In this document: in pieces, positions 35,859-43,398 of the stretch
How positions within the stretch are numbered: position 1 is the stretch's first letter
Layout: each line of letters begins with the position of its first letter
From: an uncultured Veillonellaceae bacterium
GTDB lineage: Bacteria > Bacillota > Negativicutes > Selenomonadales > Selenomonadaceae
Assembly (NCBI GenBank): GCA_900314825.1
Contig: OMWS01000007.1
Span: 1-64,000 of the forward strand
Direction: 5' to 3'
Length of the DNA stretch: 64,000 nt
Notes under the pieces: generated by a model
What the model was told of the DNA's origin: nothing
The model's database searches: none
The model's input: the letters and a program-made list of their open reading frames with translations, nothing else
Position numbers and translations under genes: made by a program

Positions 35859-36290
35859 ATGGAAAAGAAACTCTACATCGCCTACGGCAGCAACCTCAAC
35901 CGCGCCCAGATGGCGTGGCGTTGCCCGAGCGCCCGCTTCGTCAAGACGGACGCCATCCCCGACTACCACCTGCTCTTTCGCGGGAGCAAGACCGGCTCGT
36001 ACCTCACGGTCGAGCCGATGCCGGGGCGGAGCGTCCCCGTCGCGATCTGGGAGGTCACGCCCGAGGACGAGGTCGCGCTCGACCGCTACGAAGGCTACCC
36101 AGCCTTCTACGACAAGGTCGAAGAAGAAAGCGGGCGCGGCTTCCTCTACGTGATGCAGCCGGGCCGCCCGCTCGGCAAGCCCTCCCTGCGCTACGTCGAG
36201 ACGTGCCTCGAAGGCTACCGCGACATGGGCTTCGATGAGGACATCCTCTGGGAAGCCATCCGCGAGACCATCCGCGAGAGCCAGCGCTGA
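35859..36290 (+). CDS. gamma-glutamylcyclotransferase-like (GGCT/AIG2) protein
   Basis: The 143-residue protein has the GGCT signature YIAYGSNLNRAQMAWRCP, a core strand VAIWEVTPEDEVALDRYEGY containing the catalytic-region Glu, and a FLYVMQP segment. GGCT enzymes release 5-oxoproline from gamma-glutamyl peptides. Beside an amidoligase, it may remove or recycle a gamma-glutamyl-type modification. It starts after GGAAAGGAG, 93 bp downstream of the amidoligase, with hairpin-forming sequence between. Confidence 0.85.
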   Translation: MEKKLYIAYGSNLNRAQMAWRCPSARFVKTDAIPDYHLLFRGSKTGSYLTVEPMPGRSVPVAIWEVTPEDEVALDRYEGYPAFYDKVEEESGRGFLYVMQPGRPLGKPSLRYVETCLEGYRDMGFDEDILWEAIRETIRESQR

Positions 36291-36343
36291 ACGAGGGCGG
36301 GCAAGCCGCCACCCATCGAGAGGAGCCGCAAGGCTCCTTTCTT

Positions 36344-36401
36344 GTATACACACGAATCCGCTTGCTATTTCAGGCCGTCAGAGTGATATATGTACATGCA
36401 A
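36344..36401 (+). promoter_or_regulatory. cassette promoter repeat, copy C
   Basis: GTATACACACGAATC then CGCTTGCTATTTC, N7, CAGAGTGATATATG. Preceded by a GGAGCC-GCAA-GGCTCC hairpin that may terminate the previous cassette. Drives the gene at 36441. Confidence 0.75.
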
Positions 36402-36440
36402 GAAGGAAACCACCCAGACGCTTGAAAGGAGCAACCCACC

Positions 36441-36788
36441 ATGAAACGCATCGAGAAACTCGACAACCTCTACCGCGCTGACGAGACGCCCACGGCAGAG
36501 CAGCTGAAAGCCCTCGGCTTCAGCCCCGCTTTCGGATGGCACTACCTCCAGAGCCGCATCGACGAGAACGAGGTCATCGACTTCAACGACTTCTTCGACA
36601 GCGACATCGAGGGCATCGCCCGCGACCTCAAGGCGAGCGGCATCCACGCCTTCACGATTTCCCAGCAGGCAGCCCGCCTGCTCGACAAGGTCGATGCCTT
36701 CATGAAGCACGGCGCGAAGCTTGAAGGTTTCACGAAAATCCATGACGGCTGCGGCGGCAAGATGCCCGCACTCAAAATGAGCATCTGA
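36441..36788 (+). CDS. small cassette protein
   Basis: A 115-residue protein beginning MKRIEKLDNLYRADETPTAE with a conserved-looking C-terminal half (ASGIHAFTISQQAARLLDKV). It starts after GAAAGGAGC. No domain recognised. It stands alone between its own promoter repeat and a GGGAGCC-GAAA-GGCTCCC hairpin, so it is a one-gene cassette. Confidence 0.7.
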   Translation: MKRIEKLDNLYRADETPTAEQLKALGFSPAFGWHYLQSRIDENEVIDFNDFFDSDIEGIARDLKASGIHAFTISQQAARLLDKVDAFMKHGAKLEGFTKIHDGCGGKMPALKMSI

Positions 36789-37046
36789 GCCAAGGACGGG
36801 GCGAACCCAACGGGGAGCCGAAAGGCTCCCTGCCGCTCGTCATATTGCCGCCCTGCCGCGCCGTGTGGTCGTGTGTGCCGCCCGTTGGAAGGCTGGCAGA
36901 GGAATGCCCGAGGCGATGCGCAGGCCGCACACACGGGCGTGCGCCAGCAACTTGTATACACACGAAATCGCTTGCTATTTCCTCCCCGCAGAGTGATATA
37001 TGTACTTGCCGAAGGGAACATGAACAAACACGAGGAGGAAACGAAA
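36789..37046 (+). promoter_or_regulatory. gap with cassette promoter repeat, copy D (36954-37013)
   Basis: GTATACACACGAAATCGCTT then GCTATTTC, N7, CAGAGTGATATATG at 36954-37002 repeats the cassette promoter. The preceding 160 bp contain a GGGAGCC/GGCTCCC hairpin and no credible gene. GAGGAGG at about 37032 serves the following gene. Confidence 0.72.
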
Positions 37047-37232
37047 ATGAAAAGCATCAAGAAGACCCTGGAACAGATCGCCTGCGACAACATCGTGACC
37101 GTCCGGATGCGCGGCGGCACCCTCGAAGCGCGGTACAACGACGAAGAGGATTTCCTCGACATTTCGGTCGGCGAACTGGAGACGGCGCTGCGCAAGGCTT
37201 ACGAAGCCGGGCGGGCGGCGGCGAAGAAGTAA
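37047..37232 (+). CDS. small cassette protein
   Basis: A 61-residue protein with a beta-rich start (DNIVTVRMRGGTLEARYN) and a helical end. ATG 37047 follows CGAGGAGGAAACG; the upstream in-frame ATG at 37020 lacks a good site. Unknown function. A one-gene cassette bounded by promoter copy D and an AAGGGCC-TGC-GGGCCCTT hairpin. Confidence 0.65.
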   Translation: MKSIKKTLEQIACDNIVTVRMRGGTLEARYNDEEDFLDISVGELETALRKAYEAGRAAAKK

Positions 37233-37298
37233 CCAGCCGAGCAACCACCCGGACGGGGAAGGGCCTGCGGGCCCTTTCCTCGTCGTGAAACTCCGATT

Positions 37299-37357
37299 GT
37301 ATACACACGAATCCGCTTGCTATTTCCGGTCCGCAGAGTGATATATAGACATGCAAG
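37299..37357 (+). promoter_or_regulatory. cassette promoter repeat, copy E
   Basis: GTATACACACGAATC then CGCTTGCTATTTC, N7, CAGAGTGATATATAGAC. Nearly identical to copies C and D. Drives the gene at 37398. Confidence 0.75.
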
Positions 37358-37397
37358 AAGGAAACACACCTGCGAAGACTGAAAGGAGCAAACCACC

Positions 37398-37622
37398 ATG
37401 TACACGCACGGAACCATCCAGATCGAAAACGAGACCTTCACCTACGACGCCAAGCACTTCGACGAGCCTTCGGAGTACGGCATCGAGGGCGGGCGCATCA
37501 GCAAGCTCGGCATCCGCAAGGGGCGCGAGGTGGTGCTGAACTACGACCGGGGCTGGGTCATCGAGCCCGAGACCGAAGGCGCACAGCTGGCGCTCCTGGC
37601 CATCTGCCAGAAGCTGAACTGA
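37398..37622 (+). CDS. small cassette protein (DUF7678-like)
   Basis: A 74-residue beta-rich protein: MYTHGTIQIENETFTYDAKH, EYGIEGGRISKLGIRKG, then a NYDRGW motif. Similar short proteins occur in many gut-bacterial phages; the DUF7678 label is from memory and unverified. It is a one-gene cassette with GAAAGGAGC upstream, ending before the TerL terminator. Confidence 0.7.
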   Translation: MYTHGTIQIENETFTYDAKHFDEPSEYGIEGGRISKLGIRKGREVVLNYDRGWVIEPETEGAQLALLAICQKLN

Positions 37623-37683
37623 ACACGAAAGCACCCGAGTGGGCGGGGCCGAGAGGCCCTGCTTGCTCGTTCGGAGATAAAGC

Positions 37684-37708
37684 AAGCCGCTCGTCGGGCG
37701 GCTTTTTT
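37684..37708 (+). terminator. intrinsic terminator before terL
   Basis: GCCGC and GCGGC with flanking A/T pairs form a stem followed by TTTTTT, 30 bp before terL. It isolates the cassettes from the packaging genes unless antitermination occurs. Confidence 0.7.
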
Positions 37709-37738
37709 GATGGGCGGTTTAGGAAGGACGATGGGATT

Positions 37739-39340
37739 TTGCAAAAGCTGGAAAACTACGAGCCGACGCGCTTCATGCAATCGACCTCGCATTACGACAA
37801 GGGCGCGGCGGATTTCGCCGTGGCGTTCATCGAGAGCCTTTGCCACACGAAAGGGACGTGGGCGGGAAAGCCGTTCGAGCTCATCGACTGGCAGGAGCGC
37901 ATCGTCCGCGACCTGTTCGGCGTGCTGAAGCCGAACGGCTACCGCCAGTTCAACACGGCGTACATCGAGATTCCGAAGAAGCAGGGGAAGAGTGAGCTGG
38001 CCGCAGCCGTTGCGCTTTTGCTTTGCTGCGGTGACGGGGAGCAGCGCGCCGAGGTGTATGGCTGCGCCGCCGACCGGCAGCAGGCGAGCATCGTGTTCGA
38101 GGTCGCGGCGGACATGGTGCGGATGTGTCCGGCGCTTTCGCGGCGTGTGAAAATCCTCGCGTCGCAGAAGCGCATGATGTATTTGCCGACGAACAGCTTT
38201 TACCAAGTGCTCTCCGCCGAGGCGTACTCGAAGCACGGCTTCAACGTTCACGGCGTGGTGTTCGACGAGCTCCACACGCAGCCGAACCGGAAGCTCTTTG
38301 ACGTCATGACGAAGGGCTCGGGCGATGCCCGGATGCAGCCGTTGTATTTTCTCATCACGACGGCGGGGACGGATACGCAGTCCATTTGCTACGAGACGCA
38401 CCAGAAAGCGCAGGACATCCTCGAAGGGCGCAAGCACGACCCGACGTTTTATCCCGTCATCTACGGTGCGCCGAGCGAGGCGGACTGGACGGCTCCCGAG
38501 GTGTGGGCGAAAGCGAATCCGTCGCTCGGCATCACGATCGGGCTCGACAAGGTGCAGGCGGCGTGCGAGTCGGCGAAGCAGAATCCCGGCGAGGAGAACG
38601 CTTTCAGGCAGCTCCGCTTGAACCAATGGGTGAAGCAGAGCATCCGTTGGATGCCAATGGCAAAATGGGATGCGTGCGCGTTTCCCGTCGATGAAAAGGC
38701 GCTCGAAGGGCGCGTCTGCTACGGCGGGCTCGACCTTTCGTCAACGACAGACATCACGGCGTTCGTGCTCGTGTTCCCGCCGCGCGCGGAGGACGAGCGA
38801 TTCGTCGTGCTGCCGTATTTCTGGATTCCCGAGGAAAACGTCGACCTGCGCGTGCGGCGCGACCACGTCCCGTACGACACCTGGCAGCGGCAGGGCTTCC
38901 TCCAAACGACGGAAGGGAACGTCGTGCATTACGGTTTCATCGAGCAATTCATCGGGCGGCTCGGCGAACGCTTCCACATCCGCGAGATCGCGTTCGACCG
39001 CTGGGGCGCGGTGCAGATGGTGCAGAACCTCGAGGGCATGGGCTTCACCGTCGTGCCGTTCGGACAAGGCTTCGCGTCGATGTCCCCGCCGACGAAAGAG
39101 CTCATGAAGCTCGTCCTCGAGCAGCGCATCGCCCACGGCGGGCATCCCGTCCTGCGATGGAACATGGACAACATCTTCATCCGCACCGACCCGGCCGGCA
39201 ACATCAAGGCCGACAAGCAAAAGTCAACAGAAAAAATCGACGGAGCCATCGCGCTCATCATGGCGCTCGACCGCGCCATCCGCTGCGGCAACGAGGACGG
39301 CGAGAGCGTGTACGACAAGCGGGGCGTCGTGGTGCTTTGA
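37739..39340 (+). CDS. terminase large subunit
   Basis: The 533-residue protein is an HK97-type TerL. It has an ATPase with a Walker A-like IPKKQGKSELAA at about residue 80 and the Walker B/DE region VVFDELHTQ. The nuclease domain begins with YGGLDLSSTTDITAFVLVF and includes a KADKQKSTEKIDGAIALIMA C-terminus. The start is probably TTG 37739, with AGGAAGG upstream; no ATG exists in frame nearby. No small terminase or HNH gene precedes it, which is unusual. Confidence 0.92.
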   Translation: MQKLENYEPTRFMQSTSHYDKGAADFAVAFIESLCHTKGTWAGKPFELIDWQERIVRDLFGVLKPNGYRQFNTAYIEIPKKQGKSELAAAVALLLCCGDGEQRAEVYGCAADRQQASIVFEVAADMVRMCPALSRRVKILASQKRMMYLPTNSFYQVLSAEAYSKHGFNVHGVVFDELHTQPNRKLFDVMTKGSGDARMQPLYFLITTAGTDTQSICYETHQKAQDILEGRKHDPTFYPVIYGAPSEADWTAPEVWAKANPSLGITIGLDKVQAACESAKQNPGEENAFRQLRLNQWVKQSIRWMPMAKWDACAFPVDEKALEGRVCYGGLDLSSTTDITAFVLVFPPRAEDERFVVLPYFWIPEENVDLRVRRDHVPYDTWQRQGFLQTTEGNVVHYGFIEQFIGRLGERFHIREIAFDRWGAVQMVQNLEGMGFTVVPFGQGFASMSPPTKELMKLVLEQRIAHGGHPVLRWNMDNIFIRTDPAGNIKADKQKSTEKIDGAIALIMALDRAIRCGNEDGESVYDKRGVVVL

Positions 39341-39371
39341 GGGCATGAAAAAAGCCGCCTCGGCGGGCGGC

Positions 39372-39932
39372 TCAAAGTTTTGCAGGAGGAATGGGGATGA
39401 TTTCTCGTGACAGGATGTTCTTGAATTCTTGGTTTTCCTGGTACCGTGTCGGACGATGGTCTTTTTCCGTAAACGGGATGAACGACAGGGGCGTATAAAT
39501 ATCGTTCTCTCGTTGTTCTTTGGAAAGAAAGAGGTTCAGATACAAATCGAGTTCGTGATCGAAAAGCAGGATGCTTGCATGAATCTTCGTGGACGGGGTG
39601 ACGCGATCGGGATAAAAGCGATACAGGTTGCCGTTCATGAGCAGGGCATCCATGTGGTCGAGAAAACGGATGCGATTGCGGATGTAGCCATACTGGCGCT
39701 TGTCCATGGTTTTCAAGGTCTTGAGCGTGATTTTTTCGCTTTGGATGCGCCGATAGCCCTTGAGCCCGAGGAACGGGCGCTCCTTCGTGATATGCTGGAT
39801 GCCGAGCAGATGGCAGAAAGATTCTCGGTAAAAGTACACTTTGATGGTTTCGCCGGTAGCCAGGTGGTAAGCGAAATAACGGTCGCAAAGCGTGGAACTG
39901 TAGTAGTCTTGCAATTCTTTCAGCGTGAGCAT
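39372..39932 (-). CDS. putative PBECR4-type nuclease (toxin-like)
   Basis: The 186-residue protein runs against the phage direction. Its start (LKELQDYYSSTLCDRYFAYH then KVYFYRESFCHLLGIQHI) and the KERPFLGLKGYRRI region resemble PBECR4 proteins, which have a barnase/EndoU/colicin/RelE-like RNase fold. This assignment comes from pattern memory and needs a profile search. It starts after GAGGACGGA and is preceded by a strong promoter, a folded RNA and an intrinsic terminator. It may be an RNase toxin restrained by that RNA, or a moron gene under attenuation. Confidence 0.6.
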   Translation of the reverse strand: MLTLKELQDYYSSTLCDRYFAYHLATGETIKVYFYRESFCHLLGIQHITKERPFLGLKGYRRIQSEKITLKTLKTMDKRQYGYIRNRIRFLDHMDALLMNGNLYRFYPDRVTPSTKIHASILLFDHELDLYLNLFLSKEQRENDIYTPLSFIPFTEKDHRPTRYQENQEFKNILSREIIPIPPAKL

Positions 39933-39957
39933 CGAAATCCGTCCTCGTTTGTGGGGG

Positions 39958-40098
39958 AAAATAAAAAGGAGACGCAAATGCGTCTCCCTGGATGAGCAGC
40001 GGTGAATACCCCTACCTTCACCGACGGTCGACTCCGTTGGATGTTTAACGTCCCCAACGGAAGGGAAGGCTGCAGCTGCTCGTAGCAACCATATCTTT
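39958..40098 (-). ncRNA. structured leader RNA ending in a terminator
   Basis: On the minus strand, transcription from the promoter at 40105-40133 gives about 140 nt. Stems in plus coordinates: P1 40075-40081 with 39994-40000; P2 40054-40061 with 40033-40040 (8 bp, perfect); P3 40017-40022 with 40001-40006. Together they form a closed multi-branch fold. It is followed by a 9-bp terminator hairpin at 39968-39987 and a U-rich tract. It ends about 26 bp before the nuclease gene. It could be a riboregulator or an RNA antitoxin. Confidence 0.65.
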
Positions 40099-40104
40099 GT
40101 TTTT

Positions 40105-40133
40105 AGTATAGTCGTTTGAGGGGCAAAAATCAA
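40105..40133 (-). promoter_or_regulatory. strong promoter of the leader RNA
   Basis: On the minus strand TTGATT (40133-40128) and TATACT (40110-40105) are separated by exactly 17 bp. It is close to consensus and points at the leader RNA and nuclease gene. Confidence 0.75.
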
Positions 40134-40158
40134 TCTTTTTTTGTGAATCGCAGCGTGA

Positions 40159-40220
40159 GTATACACGCGGAATCGCTTGCTATTCGTGTGCTTTAGAGTG
40201 ATATATAGACATGCCGAAGG
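40159..40220 (+). promoter_or_regulatory. cassette promoter repeat, copy F
   Basis: GTATACACGCGGAATCGCTT then GCTATTCG, N6, TTAGAGTGATATATAGAC. It is divergent from the leader RNA promoter and drives the gene at 40253. Confidence 0.72.
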
Positions 40221-40252
40221 GAACAGAAACACACGAACAGGAGGAGATTCAC

Positions 40253-40582
40253 ATGACCAGACAGGAACTCAACAGCATCATCGAAGCCAAGGCGGCAGCC
40301 TACGGATTCAGCGTGAAACGCGAAGGAGAGCGCATCACGGCGGTCACGGGCAGGAAGGGCAGCTACATCAGCATCCGGGTGTTCGAGAGGCCGAACTTCG
40401 AAAAGAGCGACCTCCGGAAACGCATCAGGGTGCACGACATCGAAATCCACACCAACATTTGCGGCATGGGCGGCGAGCCCGCGATGGACGAGCTCCTCGC
40501 AGCGGCGGACGAAATCGAGCGCGGCGCGAAGCTCACGAATGACCTCCGCAGCCTGCACCTCAGCGTCGAAGAGAAGTTCTGA
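40253..40582 (+). CDS. small cassette protein
   Basis: A 109-residue protein beginning MTRQELNSIIEAKAAAYGFS, with an alternating beta/alpha pattern and a C-terminal helix. ATG 40253 follows ACAGGAGGAG; the in-frame ATG at 40211 lies inside the promoter repeat region. Unknown function. It is a one-gene cassette between the nuclease locus and the portal gene. Confidence 0.7.
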   Translation: MTRQELNSIIEAKAAAYGFSVKREGERITAVTGRKGSYISIRVFERPNFEKSDLRKRIRVHDIEIHTNICGMGGEPAMDELLAAADEIERGAKLTNDLRSLHLSVEEKF

Positions 40583-40660
40583 AGCCGAAACCTGCAAACA
40601 CACAGCGGCACCGCTCGAAAGGGCGGTGCTTCTCGTCGTTCCAAAAATTAGGAGGTGCCT

Positions 40661-41911
40661 ATGTTTCAACTCTTGAAATCCATCTTCCACACCCGCGACA
40701 AGTCGCAGAACGTATACCGCTTTTCGCAAGCGCCGTTCCTGTTCGGACGGTCGACGGCGGGGAAGCGCGTCAACGAGTTTACGGCGATGCAAACGACAGC
40801 GGTGTATGCCTGCGTGCGTATCCTTGCGGAGTCGATTGCGGGCTTGCCGCTCCATGTGTATGCGTATCGCGGCGCGGGGCGGGAGCGCGTGCCGGGGCAT
40901 CCGCTCTTTTCGATTCTCCACGATGCGCCGAATCCTGAGATGACGTCGTTCGTGTTCCGCGAGACACTCATGGTGCATCTGCTCTTGTGGGGCAACGCCT
41001 ATGCGCAGATTCTGCGCGACCGGGCGGGGCGCGTGGCGGGGCTTTACCCGCTGCTGCCGAACCGCATGAGCGTGAACCGCGACGAGGACGGGCGGCTCTA
41101 TTACACCTACCAGCGCGTGACGGATGAAAATCCAAACTTCAAGCGTGGAGGAGAAGTCGTGCTTCCTGCCGAGGACGTACTGCATATTCCCGGCCTCGGC
41201 TTTGACGGGCTCATCGGTTATTCGCCGATTGCTATGGCGCGGAACGCCGTGGGCATGACGCTGGCCTGCGAGGAATACGGCGCGTCGTTTTTCGCGAACG
41301 GAGCGCGGCCGGGCGGCGTGTTGCAGCATCCGGGCGTTCTGAAAGACCCGGCGAAGCTCCGCGAAAGCTGGCAGGCCGTCTACGGCGGCGCGGCGAACAC
41401 GGGCAAGGTCGCGGTGCTCGAAGAGGGCATGACGTACCAGCAGATCGGCATCCCACCCGAGGAAGCGCAGTTTTTGGAGACGCGCAAGTTCCAAGTGGAC
41501 GAAATCGCGCGGCTCTACCGCATTCCGCCGCACATGGTCGGCGACCTCGACAAGTCGAGCTTTTCCAACATCGAGCAGCAATCGCTGGAATTCGTGAAGT
41601 ACACGTTGAACCCGTGGGTCGTGCGATGGGAGCAGGCGCTCCAGAAATCGCTGCTACTGCCGGAGGAGCGCAAGCGCTACTTCATCCGCTTTAACGTCGA
41701 TGGCCTCTTGCGCGGCGATTACCAAAGCCGCATGCAAGGCTACGCGGTCGGGCGGCAGAACGGCTGGCTTTCGGCGAACGATATCCGCGAAATGGAGGAC
41801 ATGAATCCGATTCCCGCCGAGGAGGGCGGCGATACGTACCTCATCAACGGGAACATGACGAAGCTTCGCGACGCTGGCTTGTTTGCAAAGCCCACGGATG
41901 CGGGGCAATAA
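40661..41911 (+). CDS. phage portal protein (HK97 family)
   Basis: The 416-residue portal forms the dodecameric DNA channel at the capsid vertex. Typical segments: NEFTAMQTTAVYACVRILAE, PHPLF-like loop, LLLWGNAYAQILRD, and YRIPPHMVGDLDKSSFSNIE. ATG 40661 follows AGGAGG by five bases; the GTG at 40655 falls in that site and is rejected. A leftward HigBA pair separates it from the protease gene. Confidence 0.93.
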   Translation: MFQLLKSIFHTRDKSQNVYRFSQAPFLFGRSTAGKRVNEFTAMQTTAVYACVRILAESIAGLPLHVYAYRGAGRERVPGHPLFSILHDAPNPEMTSFVFRETLMVHLLLWGNAYAQILRDRAGRVAGLYPLLPNRMSVNRDEDGRLYYTYQRVTDENPNFKRGGEVVLPAEDVLHIPGLGFDGLIGYSPIAMARNAVGMTLACEEYGASFFANGARPGGVLQHPGVLKDPAKLRESWQAVYGGAANTGKVAVLEEGMTYQQIGIPPEEAQFLETRKFQVDEIARLYRIPPHMVGDLDKSSFSNIEQQSLEFVKYTLNPWVVRWEQALQKSLLLPEERKRYFIRFNVDGLLRGDYQSRMQGYAVGRQNGWLSANDIREMEDMNPIPAEEGGDTYLINGNMTKLRDAGLFAKPTDAGQ

Positions 41912-41920
41912 AAAACGGCA

Positions 41921-42220
41921 TCAGACCGATGCCGTTGCGGGTTCGATGGGGACAACCTTCAAGGTCTTGCCGAGCGGGGCGAGGAGACGCAGGATGGTCT
42001 CGAGCTGCGGGGTGGACGTGCCTTTTTCCATCCGGGCGATGACGGGCTGCTTCACGCCGCTGATTTTTTCCAGCTGGCGCTGGGACAGGCCGTTCTCTTC
42101 GCGTGCCTTGATGATTTCATTGATGACCGCGACTTTGAGATCGCACGCAGCGATTTCCTCCGGCGTGAAGAGCTCTTTACGGAGGTCGCTCCAGCTGTCA
42201 CCGAGATGTTCATTCTTCAT
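41921..42220 (-). CDS. higA: HigA-type antitoxin, XRE HTH
   Basis: A 99-residue antitoxin with an XRE helix-turn-helix: EENGLSQRQLEKISGVKQPV followed by IARMEKG. It neutralises the toxin encoded just upstream and represses the operon through the palindrome at 42597-42616. It ends 10 bp from the portal stop, tail to tail. Overlaps the toxin gene by 11 bp, toxin first, as in higBA loci. Confidence 0.87.
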   Translation of the reverse strand: MKNEHLGDSWSDLRKELFTPEEIAACDLKVAVINEIIKAREENGLSQRQLEKISGVKQPVIARMEKGTSTPQLETILRLLAPLGKTLKVVPIEPATASV

Positions 42221-42578
42221 CGGAATCCTCCCTTTCTAAAAATGCTTTGAGGTTGCGACGCGCCTGCTCGATTTCGCGTGGCGGCGTCTTCTGCGTTTTC
42301 TTGACGAAGTGATGGAGCAGGATGAAGCGGTTTCCCACCCATGCGGCGAACAGGATGCGGTCGGCAAGCGGTCGAAGCTCATAGATCTTGTCATCCAGAC
42401 GTTTCACATAGGGCACGCCGGCTCTTGTCCCGTTGGATTCCAGCACTTCGAGATATTCGTGAATCTTTTTCAGCTTGATGCGGCTGTCCTTGTCTTTCTT
42501 GCTGGCGAGCTCGATCAGGTATTCCTTGATGGGCTGGCGGCCGCGGCTGTCTTTGTAAAAATAGATTTTGTACATCAT
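42210..42578 (-). CDS. higB: HigB-type RelE/ParE superfamily toxin
   Basis: A 122-residue protein of the RelE/HigB type: YKIYFYKDSRGRQPIKEYL, a central YVKRLDDKIYELRPLADRIL stretch, and FILLHHFVKKTQKTP with the conserved basic end. Such toxins cleave mRNA on the ribosome. The pair is inserted leftward between portal and protease genes, so it is an accessory gene pair in the head module that can stabilise the prophage. Confidence 0.87.
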   Translation of the reverse strand: MMYKIYFYKDSRGRQPIKEYLIELASKKDKDSRIKLKKIHEYLEVLESNGTRAGVPYVKRLDDKIYELRPLADRILFAAWVGNRFILLHHFVKKTQKTPPREIEQARRNLKAFLEREDSDEE

Positions 42579-42596
42579 ATCCCGCCTTTGTCTCTA

Positions 42597-42625
42597 TGAT
42601 AACTGAAAAGTTATCACTTGGCAAG
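42597..42625 (-). promoter_or_regulatory. higBA promoter and operator
   Basis: TGATAACT-GAAA-AGTTATCA at 42597-42616 is a perfect 8-bp-arm palindrome. On the minus strand TTGCCA and TATCAT are 17 bp apart and enclose it, so HigA binding would block the promoter. Confidence 0.75.
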
Positions 42626-42648
42626 AGGGAAAATGAGAGGAGGACGCT

Positions 42649-43383
42649 ATGAAACGTAAATTTTGGAACTGGGTGCGGGACGCGGACGGCGCTCGCACGC
42701 TTTTGCTTTGCGGCACGATTGCGCAGGAGACCTGGTATGGCGATGAAGTCACACCGGGTCTTTTTCGTGAGGAGCTTGCGGGCGGCGCGGGGGACATCAC
42801 GGTCTGGATCAACTCGCCGGGCGGCGATGTGTTCGCGGCGGCGCAAATCTACAATATGCTCATGGAGTACGCGGGAAACGTCACGGTGCGCATCGACGGC
42901 ATCGCGGCGTCGGCGGCGTCGGTCATCGCGATGGCCGGCACGACGGTCGAAATTTCGCCCGTGGGCATGATGATGATTCACAATCCGAGCACGGTCGCGG
43001 TCGGCGATGCGCAGGAGCTGCAGGCCGCGCTGGAGATGCTCGCCGAGACGAAGGAAAGCATCCTCAACGCCTACGAGCTCAAGACCGGCCTCGACCGCGC
43101 CGTGCTCTCGGACTACATGGACGGCGAGTGCTGGATGAACGCGAAAAAGGCCGTGGAGCTCGGCTTTGCGGACAAGATTCTGTTTACAGATGAGTCGCAG
43201 GAAATGGAGGAATTGGCGGGCAGCACGGAAGCGATGCTGTTTTCGCGCCGCGCCGTGACGGCTTCGTTCCTCGACAAGCTGAAAGCAAGAAGGTCGGAAA
43301 AAGCGGACAAGCCGCAGCCGATGGATGACAATCGAGTTTCGGCGGACGCGCTCCAGAAGCGTCTCTCGCTGATTCTGCACTGA
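42649..43383 (+). CDS. ClpP-like prohead protease
   Basis: The 244-residue protein has the ClpP-type fold: VWINSPGGDVFAAAQIYNML oxyanion region, the catalytic serine in GIAASAASVIAMAG, and MMMIHNP with the catalytic histidine. It cleaves the capsid scaffold/delta domain during head maturation. It follows the TA insert and precedes the capsid gene by 15 bp. Normal family length. Confidence 0.92.
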   Translation: MKRKFWNWVRDADGARTLLLCGTIAQETWYGDEVTPGLFREELAGGAGDITVWINSPGGDVFAAAQIYNMLMEYAGNVTVRIDGIAASAASVIAMAGTTVEISPVGMMMIHNPSTVAVGDAQELQAALEMLAETKESILNAYELKTGLDRAVLSDYMDGECWMNAKKAVELGFADKILFTDESQEMEELAGSTEAMLFSRRAVTASFLDKLKARRSEKADKPQPMDDNRVSADALQKRLSLILH

Positions 43384-43398
43384 TGAAAGGAGAACACA

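Noticed and set aside
39429..39995. Plus-strand frame of 188 codons opposite the nuclease gene
   Set aside because: The minus-strand frame has a promoter, a ribosome site and family-like sequence; the plus-strand frame has none of these.
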